Shown here in pieces: positions 15,538-23,011 of a stretch of 48,245 nt of DNA; position 1 is the stretch's first letter, and the number at the start of each line of letters is the position of its first letter. A program made the translations under genes and the position numbers. The notes under the pieces were generated by a model, which worked only from the letters and a program-made list of their open reading frames with translations, had not been told where the DNA came from and did no database searches. This DNA comes from an uncultured Oscillibacter sp. (GTDB taxonomy: Bacteria; Bacillota; Clostridia; Oscillospirales; Oscillospiraceae): contig CAJUJW010000016.1 of the NCBI GenBank assembly GCA_910586735.1, forward strand, positions 1-48,245. The letters run 5' to 3'.

Positions 15538-18222
15538 ATGTTGATTATGAATTGTGTCAAGTGCGGGCACGAGATCATGGAGGGAGCGGCATTCTGTCCC
15601 TATTGCGGCGAGAAGGTCGCCGGAGGAACGCCGGGAGAGAGCGGACCCATCTATCAGGCCAGCGTGAAGGGCAAGCTGAAATCCGGGAAGCTGTCCGTCT
15701 ACCGGGACAGGACGGAATTCGCCACCAGCAGTGTCCAGAAGACCATCTACAATTACTCCGCCCTGGTGGCGGTGCGAAAAAAACTGGGCGTGGGCACGGT
15801 CCTGGGCCTGGGGCTGGACCACATTGAGTTCATCACCGAGGACGGGGGCTCGGAGTCCTGCCCCGTCAGCCGGAAGGACGTTCACGAGGCGTTCCTGCGC
15901 ATTCAGGAGGCCATCCAGCCCTATCTGGCCCAGCGGAAGCGCCGCCTGATGGAGCAGGGCGTCCGGTACTCCCTCGTCAGCAGTACGGGGCTCACCGGCA
16001 GCGGCGTCCTCAACATCTCGGACGACCGGGCGGAGCTGCGGGTCAAGTCCGGTCAGAACAAGGCGGTCGACTTCCAGGACGTGAAATCCGTCAGCGCCGC
16101 CGCCGGGTCCCTGGAGTTCCTCCTGGTGGACGGCAGTACCAAATCCTTCGGCGTTGACAAGGAGCTCCTGGGCGAGGTTCTCGCCTTTGTCAAGCAGGCG
16201 GTGGAGCCCTATGTGTCCGCCAGGAAGGAGGCTCTCCTGGCCCAGGGGATCTACTTCTCCAGCTTCAGCAGTTATGGCGCGGAGGCCGGGACCCTCAATA
16301 TTTTCGCGGACCGGGCGGAGTTCACCGCCAGGTCGGGCCGGACGGAGGCCGTCCTCTTCTCCGGCGTCCGGGCCGCCCGCCTGTTTACGGAGACCCTGGA
16401 GCTGGCTCTGACCAACGGCACCGCCAAGTCCTTCGGGGTGGAGCGGGACATGCAGAGCGCCGTCCTCTCCTTCGTGGAGGAGGCCATCCGGCCCTACGTG
16501 CTGCGGCGGACCGAGGGCTTCCACGACTCCTTCGGCATTGACGAGCGGCTGGAGGTCAACGAGGAGCGGGGCGTCTTCCACGTCCTGCGGCAGGGCGGCA
16601 ATGAGATTACGGAGGAGTGCCCCCTGGACTCCATCGTCCGGTGCGAGCGGGTGGAGCGGGGCGCCCCCAAGAGCGCCCTGGGTCTCCTGGCCGGGGCGGC
16701 CAAGGCCGTGGGCGTGCAGGACAAGCTGCGCGCGCCGGACGCGGACGACGTTATCAGCTGCGTGGGCGTGGACCTGACCATACAGGAGGTCCAGGGGCCC
16801 TGGACGGAAACCGTCCGCTTCGGGGACTTCGCCCTGGGCATCAGCAGGACCAACAAAAAATACGACCAGTACCTGGCCGAGGCGGACAGGTTCATGGACT
16901 ATCTGAGCCGGCGCTGCCCGGCCTGTGAGCTGGTGGTCCCCCCGCCGCCGGAACCGAAGGCGGAACCCGAGGAGGCCCCCGGCGTCCCCGTGACGCTTCC
17001 CGCCGCCGCCGGCAGAGAGCCCCCCGCCGCCCCGGTTGCGGAAAGGGACGAGTTCGGCCTCGTCAAATACATCGAGGGCGTGTCCCGCTTTATCGACAGC
17101 TGCTCCACCCCCATGACCATCGCCATCCAGGGCAGCCTGGGCACCGGGAGAAGCGGCTTCATGCGCCTTCTCTCCGAGCATCTGGGCGAGAGGATCAGCC
17201 TGTTCTGGCTCCACAGCGGGCAGCTCTCCCGGGCCAGGTCCGACGAGTCCTTCGCCCTCCAGGTGGAGAACCAGCTCCGCAGCCAGCTGGGCGTGGCCAG
17301 CGAGGCCGCCAAAGGCCGGATGCGCCAGGCGGCCAAGGGCCTGGGCAGCATCCTCATCAGCGCGGCTACCGGCGGCAACTCCGACGGGCAGGACCTCATG
17401 GAGGCCATGTTCGGCTCCGGCGAGGAAAAAACCCACGAGGCGCTCTCCGGCGTGTTCTCCCAGCTGGTCCACACCAGGCCCGACGGGCGGAGGGGCAAGG
17501 TCGTCGTCTTCCTGGACGAACTGGACCGGCTGGCCCCGGCCAAGGCCGTCGACATGCTGGAGGCCCTGCGGAGTTTCTTCGACTGCGAGGGCTGCGTGCT
17601 GGCGGCGGCCATCGACTTCGCCCTCTTCCAGCGGGGCGTGCGGGAACGCCCCGGCGCGGAACCCGATGAGGAGAAGGAGAAGGCCCTCTTCGACGAGATC
17701 TTCCAGATGTCCTTCCGGGTGCCCGCCTCCGGGTACGACGTGGGGAACTATGTGCGCGGCAAGCTGGAGCAGATGGGGATTCCCGCAGACGGCGGGGAGG
17801 AGCTGGATTTCTACACCGCCCTGATCCGGCGCTCCGTGGGCGTCGACCCCAAGAGCATGGACCGGCTGTTCAACTCCTTCCTGCTCCTCAAGAACATGGC
17901 CGACAAGGAGCTGTTCGAGGACAGGGTCCAGCGGCTGATGCTCTTCGCCCTGCTGTGCATGCAGACCAGATACCAGACCGCCTACGACCACCTCAAGCGC
18001 ATCCGGGACCAGGTGACCCCGGCGCTCCTCTCCGGGCTCTGCGGCCGGGATTCCGAGGTCGCCGCCCACTCCGGCCTCGGCGGCGTGGAGCTGGAGAAGT
18101 TCCTGGGCTTTGCCCAGGTGTTCCACGACATCATCAACACGGACCACACGGCGGACATCTCCCAGGCGGAATGCGCCGTGTTTGCCAGGGTGCTGGAGTT
18201 CTCCAGCATCACATCGAAATAG
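15538..18222 (+). CDS. Zinc-ribbon, triple-repeat, KAP-like P-loop NTPase
   Basis: An 894-residue multidomain protein. A zinc ribbon (CVKCG...CPYCG, residues about 5-25) is followed by three tandem repeats of roughly 95-110 residues. Each repeat has a DRAEF/DRTEF strand and a KSFGV or equivalent turn and ends in a helix with an xQPY/xEPY/xRPY signature; they look like small beta domains of the PH/GRAM type. After a Pro-rich linker (about 475-510) comes a KAP-like NTPase: Walker A GSLGTGRS (532-539) and Walker B VVVFLDELDR (655-664). Walker A carries Arg538 where Lys is normal. ATG 15538 follows AGAGGGGG. It is 13 bp upstream of a DHH phosphoesterase. Function unknown; KAP proteins are often membrane-associated or defence-linked, but no transmembrane helices are seen here. 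Confidence 0.85.
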   Translation: MLIMNCVKCGHEIMEGAAFCPYCGEKVAGGTPGESGPIYQASVKGKLKSGKLSVYRDRTEFATSSVQKTIYNYSALVAVRKKLGVGTVLGLGLDHIEFITEDGGSESCPVSRKDVHEAFLRIQEAIQPYLAQRKRRLMEQGVRYSLVSSTGLTGSGVLNISDDRAELRVKSGQNKAVDFQDVKSVSAAAGSLEFLLVDGSTKSFGVDKELLGEVLAFVKQAVEPYVSARKEALLAQGIYFSSFSSYGAEAGTLNIFADRAEFTARSGRTEAVLFSGVRAARLFTETLELALTNGTAKSFGVERDMQSAVLSFVEEAIRPYVLRRTEGFHDSFGIDERLEVNEERGVFHVLRQGGNEITEECPLDSIVRCERVERGAPKSALGLLAGAAKAVGVQDKLRAPDADDVISCVGVDLTIQEVQGPWTETVRFGDFALGISRTNKKYDQYLAEADRFMDYLSRRCPACELVVPPPPEPKAEPEEAPGVPVTLPAAAGREPPAAPVAERDEFGLVKYIEGVSRFIDSCSTPMTIAIQGSLGTGRSGFMRLLSEHLGERISLFWLHSGQLSRARSDESFALQVENQLRSQLGVASEAAKGRMRQAAKGLGSILISAATGGNSDGQDLMEAMFGSGEEKTHEALSGVFSQLVHTRPDGRRGKVVVFLDELDRLAPAKAVDMLEALRSFFDCEGCVLAAAIDFALFQRGVRERPGAEPDEEKEKALFDEIFQMSFRVPASGYDVGNYVRGKLEQMGIPADGGEELDFYTALIRRSVGVDPKSMDRLFNSFLLLKNMADKELFEDRVQRLMLFALLCMQTRYQTAYDHLKRIRDQVTPALLSGLCGRDSEVAAHSGLGGVELEKFLGFAQVFHDIINTDHTADISQAECAVFARVLEFSSITSK

Positions 18223-18235
18223 GAGGACGCGCGCC

Positions 18236-19207
18236 ATGAACCGACTTGACGACCTGATCGCCCTGTGCCGGGGTCATCTCGTCTATATCCAGACCCACAA
18301 TTTCCCGGACCCGGACGCCATCGCCTCCGCCTACGGGCTGCAAAAGCTCCTGGGGCTTTACGGCGTGGAGTCCCGGCTCTGCTACGACGGGCGCATCGAC
18401 AAGCTGAGCGCCTCCAAGATGCTGGACGCCTTCCAGATTCAGATGCTGCCCTACGAGCAGCTCCTCCCCCACATGTCGGAGGCGGACCGGATCATCTGCG
18501 TGGACAGCCAAAAGCACAGCGGTAACGTCACGGACTTCATCGGGGACGAAATCGCCTGTATCGACCACCACCCCACCTTCGTCCCCATCGAGTACCAGTA
18601 TCAGGACGTTCGCATCACCGGGGCCTGCGCCACCCTGATCGCGGAGTATTTCGCGCTGTCCGGCAGCCGGCCCGACAGCGACACGGCCACGGCCCTGCTC
18701 TACGGGCTGAAAATGGACACGCTCCAGTTCACCAGGGGCGTGACGGAACTGGACATCAGGATGTTCGGCTTCCTCTTCCCCCTCTGCGACAAGGAAAAAC
18801 TGGACGACCTGGAGCGGAACAACATGGAGTTCGCGGACCTGAAAGCCTACGGCGCGGCCATTGAAAGCATTGAGCTTTACGACAAGGTGGGCTTTTCCTG
18901 CATCCCCTTCTCCTGCCCGGACGCGCTGATCGGCATTCTGTCCGACTTCATTCTCGCCCTCATCGAGGTGGAGGTGGCAGTGGTCTTCTCCTTCCGGGAG
19001 GACGGCATCAAGCTGTCCGTCCGCTCGGAGGACCCGGATGTTCACGCCGGAAAGCTCCTCCACGACGCGCTGAAGGACATCGGCAGCGGCGGCGGGCACG
19101 CCTCCATGGGCGGCGGCCTCATCCCCGCGGACCGGCTGCCGGAACTGGGGAACTACCCGGAGACCTACATCAAGAACCTGTTCCTGGAGACGATGGACAT
19201 GAAATAA
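18236..19207 (+). CDS. DHH/DHHA1-family phosphoesterase (NrnA-like)
   Basis: A 323-residue protein with the DHH signatures: HNFPDPDA (21-28), VDSQ (89-92), DHH (110-112) and a C-terminal DHHA1 GGGHASMGGG motif (about 283-292). Family members are Mn-dependent nanoRNases, pAp phosphatases or cyclic-dinucleotide hydrolases. ATG 18236 follows AGGAGG by 9 nt. It is coupled to the upstream KAP-like NTPase, so it may act on a nucleotide made or sensed by that protein, or simply be a housekeeping nanoRNase. The substrate cannot be assigned from sequence. Confidence 0.9.
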   Translation: MNRLDDLIALCRGHLVYIQTHNFPDPDAIASAYGLQKLLGLYGVESRLCYDGRIDKLSASKMLDAFQIQMLPYEQLLPHMSEADRIICVDSQKHSGNVTDFIGDEIACIDHHPTFVPIEYQYQDVRITGACATLIAEYFALSGSRPDSDTATALLYGLKMDTLQFTRGVTELDIRMFGFLFPLCDKEKLDDLERNNMEFADLKAYGAAIESIELYDKVGFSCIPFSCPDALIGILSDFILALIEVEVAVVFSFREDGIKLSVRSEDPDVHAGKLLHDALKDIGSGGGHASMGGGLIPADRLPELGNYPETYIKNLFLETMDMK

Positions 19208-19216
19208 GCCCCCTGC

Positions 19217-19248
19217 GGCCCCGGCGGAACCTCCGTTCCTCCGGGGCC
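19217..19248 (+). terminator. Terminator after DHH gene
   Basis: GGCCCCGG-c-GGAA (19217-19229) pairs with TTCC-t-CCGGGGCC (19236-19248), followed by GTTTCCTG. This is a strong GC-rich stem with one internal mismatch. Confidence 0.75.
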
Positions 19249-19356
19249 GTTTCCTGTCCGGGCTCAAATCCTCGGGGCCTCCCGTCCTCCCGGAGGCGGG
19301 GTGAAAAACAGAGAAAATTCGGGAGGGCCGGGACGGATTTTTGTTACCTATGGTCC

Positions 19357-19385
19357 TTGACGTTTCCGGGGGACGGTGCTATGTT
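19357..19385 (+). promoter_or_regulatory. Promoter of antiporter gene
   Basis: TTGACG (19357-19362), 17-bp spacer, TATGTT (19380-19385), about 40 bp before the GTG start. Confidence 0.6.
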
Positions 19386-19424
19386 ACTGCATGATCTTTG
19401 GAAACAGAATAGAGGTAATCAAAC

Positions 19425-20687
19425 GTGGATATTTTAATCGGCCTGTCCGCCGCCCTTATCGGGGGACTTCTGCTGTCCCGACCCGCCAAGCGGCTGAAGC
19501 TGCCCGCCGTCACCGCCTACCTGGCGGCGGGGCTCCTGCTGGGGCCCTTCTGCATCGGCGCGCTGCACATTGAGGGCCTGGGCTTTGCCTCCATGGAGGC
19601 GGTGGAGCACCTGAACCTCCTCTCCCAGGTGGCCCTGGGCTTCATCGCTTTCACCATCGGCAACGAGTTCCGGGTGAGCCAGCTGAAAGCCATGGGCCGC
19701 CAGGCCATCATCGTGGGCATCCTCCAGGCCGTGACCGCCACGGTGCTGGTGGACCTGGCGCTGATTCTCCTGCACCTGATCCGGCCGGAGGTCATCTCCG
19801 TGTCCTCCGCCATCACCCTGGGCGCCATCGCCGCCGCCACGGCCCCCGCCGCCACGCTGATGGTGGTCCGGCAGTACAAGGCCGACGGTCCCATGACAAG
19901 GCTCCTTCTGATGGTGGTGGCCATTGACGACGCGGTGGGCCTGGTGCTGTTCTCCGCCTCCTTCGGCGTGGCCATGGCGCTGGAAAGCGGGACCGTCAGC
20001 GTGGTGACGGTGCTGGTGGAGCCGGTGGCGGAGATCGTCCTGTCCTTAGGGCTCGGGGCCCTAGCGGGGGCGGCCCTCTACTGGGTGGAGCAGTTCTTTC
20101 ACTCCAGGAGCAAGCGCCTGTCCATCTCCATCGGCTTCGTCCTGCTGACGGTGGGGCTGTCCATGAAGGAGTTTGAGGTGGGCGGTGTCCACTGCGGCTT
20201 TTCCCTCCTGCTGGTGTGCATGATGACCGGCACCCTGTTCTGCAACATCTGCGACTTCTCCGAGGAGCTGATGGCCCGGGCGGACAGCTGGACCGCCCCC
20301 CTGTTTGTGCTCTTCTTCGTCCTCTCCGGCGCAGAGCTGGACCTGTCCGTCCTGCGGAACCCCTCCGTACTGCTCATCGGCGTCGTGTACATCCTGGTTC
20401 GCTCCCTGGGCAAGTACCTGGGGGCCTACGGCAGCTGCGCCCTCACCGGCTGCGGCAAGAACATCCAGAAATACCTGGGCATCACCCTCCTGCCCCAGGC
20501 CGGCGTGGCCCTGGGCATGGCCATCACCGCCCAGGCCCTGGCCGACGGCGCAGTGGTGCGCAGTGTGGTGCTGTTCTCCGTGCTGGTGTACGAGCTGGTG
20601 GGCCCGGCGCTGACCAAGCGGGCCCTGCTGGCCGCCGGGGAGATTCAGCCCGAGGGCCGGACCTCCGCCCGGAAGAAAAACGCCTGA
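19425..20687 (+). CDS. CPA2-type cation:proton antiporter (Kef/NapA-like)
   Basis: A 420-residue polytopic membrane protein with about 12 hydrophobic segments. The AIDDAVG motif places the paired aspartates of CPA2 antiporters at 168-169, and a GPAATLM-like half-helix precedes it. No RCK or TrkA-N regulatory domain follows, so it is a transporter-only form. GTG 19425 is preceded by AGAGGT eight bases away. It probably exchanges Na+ or K+ for H+; ion specificity cannot be inferred. Confidence 0.88.
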   Translation: MDILIGLSAALIGGLLLSRPAKRLKLPAVTAYLAAGLLLGPFCIGALHIEGLGFASMEAVEHLNLLSQVALGFIAFTIGNEFRVSQLKAMGRQAIIVGILQAVTATVLVDLALILLHLIRPEVISVSSAITLGAIAAATAPAATLMVVRQYKADGPMTRLLLMVVAIDDAVGLVLFSASFGVAMALESGTVSVVTVLVEPVAEIVLSLGLGALAGAALYWVEQFFHSRSKRLSISIGFVLLTVGLSMKEFEVGGVHCGFSLLLVCMMTGTLFCNICDFSEELMARADSWTAPLFVLFFVLSGAELDLSVLRNPSVLLIGVVYILVRSLGKYLGAYGSCALTGCGKNIQKYLGITLLPQAGVALGMAITAQALADGAVVRSVVLFSVLVYELVGPALTKRALLAAGEIQPEGRTSARKKNA

Positions 20688-20729
20688 TCCACAAAACGTC
20701 CCCTCGGGGCAACTCCCGTAAAGAAGCCG

Positions 20730-20765
20730 CCGCCCGCTGGAAAGAAGTTGCTTTTCAGCGGGCGG
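20730..20765 (+). terminator. Terminator after antiporter, overlapping next promoter
   Basis: A perfect 10-bp stem, CCGCCCGCTG (20730-20739) and CAGCGGGCGG (20756-20765), followed by TGTTTTAT. Its loop and right arm lie within the promoter of the next gene. Confidence 0.8.
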
Positions 20766-20776
20766 TGTTTTATAAT
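20748..20776 (+). promoter_or_regulatory. Promoter of small zinc-ribbon gene
   Basis: TTGCTT (20748-20753), exactly 17 bp, then a consensus TATAAT (20771-20776). The -35 box is in the loop of the upstream terminator. Confidence 0.65.
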
Positions 20777-20815
20777 GAACTTATCGGCAAAGCGGGATTT
20801 GTGGAGGCTGATGAT

Positions 20816-21049
20816 ATGCGGTGTCCTATTTGTGAGAAAGAAATGAAAATTGGTAAGCTGCATAGTAGAGGCGGCGTGTATTTCCTGCCTGTCGGAGAAA
20901 AGACCCCCACGCTGTATACCCGGAAAGCGATGAGCAAACATAGAGCAATATTACTACCGCCATTTGTATCATTCGCGTCTTCTCCTGAATATCCGAATGC
21001 CTATGTATGCAGACAATGCAAGAAACTCATGATGGATATCGAAGGATAG
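20816..21049 (+). CDS. Small zinc-ribbon protein (DUF6487/PF20097-like)
   Basis: A 77-residue protein with an N-terminal MRCPICEKEMKIGKL knuckle and a C-terminal VCRQCKKLM knuckle, together a likely four-cysteine zinc site. The size and CPxC...CxxC layout match the small PF20097-type family of Firmicutes. ATG 20816 follows GGAGG by 8 nt. The gene is visibly AT-richer than its neighbours, which may indicate transfer. Function unknown. Confidence 0.8.
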   Translation: MRCPICEKEMKIGKLHSRGGVYFLPVGEKTPTLYTRKAMSKHRAILLPPFVSFASSPEYPNAYVCRQCKKLMMDIEG

Positions 21050-21109
21050 AAATTCCAGTTTACCGCTCTTTCCCCGAAAGTGTCATAGTGGATTATACTG
21101 TATAAAATA

Positions 21110-21146
21110 AACGGCAAGACAGACCGCCGCGGCCTGCCTTGCCGTT
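21110..21146 (-). terminator. Terminator of carbamate kinase gene (possibly bidirectional)
   Basis: AACGGCAAG (21110-21118) pairs with CTTGCCGTT (21138-21146), with further CAG/CTG and CCGC/GCGG pairs inside. On the minus strand the stem is followed by TATTTTATA, fitting an intrinsic terminator for arcC; it also faces the zinc-ribbon gene. Confidence 0.75.
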
Positions 21147-21222
21147 AACTTCTTTATAAATCTTACCCTCCGGGAGCCGGTGAAACGTCCTGGTTCCACC
21201 CTCTCCGGGCCGGACAGGACGC

Positions 21223-21262
21223 GATACGGCGGCGCCCCCGTCTCCAAAGACGCCGCCGTATC
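21223..21262 (-). repeat. Strong hairpin downstream of arcC
   Basis: A perfect 12-bp stem, GATACGGCGGCG (21223-21234) and CGCCGCCGTATC (21251-21262), with an inner CGTCT/AGACG stem. It starts 22 bp beyond the arcC stop codon. It has no T tract, so it may protect the mRNA end or act with the terminator at 21110-21146. Confidence 0.6.
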
Positions 21263-21283
21263 GTTCCAGGCTGCCCCCGTTCC

Positions 21284-22234
21284 TCAGGCGAAGGTCACGA
21301 CGGTGCCCGTCTTCCCCGCCAGGGCGTCGATAGCCTTGTCCAGGGAGGTGATGATGGCCTTTTTGCTGGGGTCGCTGCGGACGAACCGCATGGCGGCCTC
21401 CACCTTGGGCAGCATGCTGCCGGGGGCAAAGTGCCCCTCCTCCACGAAGCGGGAGGCCTCCGCCAGGGACATGCGGCTCAGGCCCTTCTGGTCCGGCTTG
21501 CCCCAGTTGACGGCCACCTTCTCCACCTCCGTCAGAATCATCAGCACGTCGGCGTCCACCTGTTCCGCCAGCAGTTCGGCGGCAAAGTCTTTGTCGATGA
21601 CCGCCGCCACGCCCTCCAGGCGGCCCTGGGCGGTCTCCACCACCGGGACGCCGCCCCCGCCGCAGGTGATGACGATGGTATTGTCCCACAGGTCCCGCAC
21701 CTGGCCGATTTCCACGATGCGCCTGGGCAGGGGCGAGGGCACCACCCGCCGGTAACCCCGCCCGGCGTCCTCCTTCATCACATAGCCCTTCTCCCGCTGG
21801 AGGGCCTCGGCCTCCTCCCGGGTGTAGAAGGGGCCGATGGGCTTGGTGGGGTTCTGAAAGGCGGGATCGTCCGCCTCCACCACCATCTGGGTCACCAGGC
21901 TGACCACGGGGATGTTCCGGTTCCGCCTGGCCAGGGCGTAGCGCAGGGCCTGCTGAATGTGATAGCCGATATAGCCCTGGCTCATGGCCCCGCAGACATC
22001 GAAGGGCATGGCGGGAACCACATCCCTGGCCGTCTCGCTGGCCAGGAGGATGCGCCCCACCTGGGGCCCGTTGCCGTGGACGATGGCCACCTCATAGCCG
22101 TTCACGCTCAGCTCCGCGATGTGCTCGCAGGTCTGCCGCACCACGCTGAGCTGGGCCTCGGCGGTGGACCCGCTGTCCTTGGACTGGAGGGCGTTGCCCC
22201 CCAGGGCGATGACTAATCTCTCCGCTTTTTCCAT
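21284..22234 (-). CDS. arcC: Carbamate kinase
   Basis: A 316-residue amino-acid-kinase-fold protein. ALGGNAL (10-16), IVHGNGPQVG and an internal TCGGGGVPV are the carbamate-kinase signatures, and length and overall order fit ArcC. It transfers phosphate from carbamoyl phosphate to ADP, generating ATP in arginine/agmatine or purine (allantoin, xanthine) fermentation. GGAGC precedes ATG by 6 nt. No arginine deiminase or carbamoyltransferase is adjacent, so the source of carbamoyl phosphate is not evident here. Confidence 0.95.
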   Translation of the reverse strand: MEKAERLVIALGGNALQSKDSGSTAEAQLSVVRQTCEHIAELSVNGYEVAIVHGNGPQVGRILLASETARDVVPAMPFDVCGAMSQGYIGYHIQQALRYALARRNRNIPVVSLVTQMVVEADDPAFQNPTKPIGPFYTREEAEALQREKGYVMKEDAGRGYRRVVPSPLPRRIVEIGQVRDLWDNTIVITCGGGGVPVVETAQGRLEGVAAVIDKDFAAELLAEQVDADVLMILTEVEKVAVNWGKPDQKGLSRMSLAEASRFVEEGHFAPGSMLPKVEAAMRFVRSDPSKKAIITSLDKAIDALAGKTGTVVTFA

Positions 22235-22341
22235 TGTTCGCTCCTATAGTAAAATTTTTCCGGTTCCAGGGCTCGCGCCCTAGGTTCAGTCTTCCACCCC
22301 CGCGCCGTTTTATGAGTCCGGGGCCTCCTTCGGTATATTCA

Positions 22342-22371
22342 TTGACAGCCGGAATAAGGATATGGTATCAT
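22342..22371 (+). promoter_or_regulatory. Promoter of mntP
   Basis: Consensus TTGACA (22342-22347), 18-bp spacer, TATCAT (22366-22371). The leader is only about 25-30 nt, leaving no room for a yybP-ykoY manganese riboswitch. Confidence 0.7.
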
Positions 22372-22402
22372 CTAAAAACTACATAGACAGGGAGGCTTCC
22401 CC

Positions 22403-22972
22403 ATGGATATCTTTGAACTGCTGCTCATCGCCGTCGGCCTCTCGATGGACGCCTTTGCCGTCTCCGTCTGCAAGGGCCTGTCCGTCCGGCGGCTCCGGCC
22501 CCGGCACTACCTGCTCACCGGCGCCTGGTTCGGCGGCTTCCAGGCCCTGATGCCCTCCGCCGGCTACATACTCGGCTCCACCTTCGACCACTATATCGAC
22601 GCCTTCGACCACTGGATCGCCTTCGTCCTCCTGGCCCTCATCGGCGGCAACATGGTCAAGGAGAGCCTCTCCCAGGACGAGGAGTGCCACAGCGGCTCCT
22701 TCGCCGTCCGGGCCATGTTCCCCTTGGCCGTGGCCACCAGCATCGACGCATTGGCCGTGGGCGTCACCTTCGCCCTGCTGCCGGACGTTCACATCCTGGC
22801 CGCCGTGACCTTAATCGGGGTCACCACCTTCCTCCTCTCCGCCGTGGGGCTGAAGGCGGGCAGCGTCTTCGGCCTGCGCTACAAGGCCAGGGCGGAGCTG
22901 GCGGGGGGCGTCATCCTGATTCTCATGGGCTGCAAAATCCTTCTGGAGCACCTGGGGATTCTCGCGTTTTGA
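22403..22972 (+). CDS. mntP: Manganese efflux pump MntP
   Basis: A 189-residue membrane protein of about six helices, built as two repeats. The paired MDAFAVS (Asp16) and SIDALAVG (Asp115) motifs are the conserved acidic residues of the two halves of MntP. GGGAGG precedes ATG 22403 by 8 nt. It exports Mn2+ to prevent toxicity. It is a single-gene unit with its own promoter and a terminator at 22978-23005. Confidence 0.95.
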   Translation: MDIFELLLIAVGLSMDAFAVSVCKGLSVRRLRPRHYLLTGAWFGGFQALMPSAGYILGSTFDHYIDAFDHWIAFVLLALIGGNMVKESLSQDEECHSGSFAVRAMFPLAVATSIDALAVGVTFALLPDVHILAAVTLIGVTTFLLSAVGLKAGSVFGLRYKARAELAGGVILILMGCKILLEHLGILAF

Positions 22973-22977
22973 GAAAA

Positions 22978-23005
22978 GCGCCCGCGCCGTTTCGGGCGCG
23001 GGCGC
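22978..23005. terminator. Bidirectional terminator between mntP and DUF4397 gene
   Basis: A perfect 11-bp stem, GCGCCCGCGCC (22978-22988) and GGCGCGGGCGC (22995-23005), with loop GTTTCG. On the minus strand it is followed by TTTTC, favouring termination of the convergent DUF4397 gene. Confidence 0.8.
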
Positions 23006-23011
23006 TCTGTC

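Noticed and set aside
15475..18237. A 920-codon minus-strand open frame opposite the KAP-like NTPase gene
   Set aside because: Its composition (His/Leu/Gly/Val/Glu-rich, no domain) is typical of an antisense shadow in GC-rich DNA; the plus strand has real domains, a promoter and a ribosome binding site.
22372..22402. Manganese riboswitch (yybP-ykoY) upstream of mntP
   Set aside because: The leader after the promoter is about 25-30 nt, far too short for that aptamer, and none of its conserved bases are seen.
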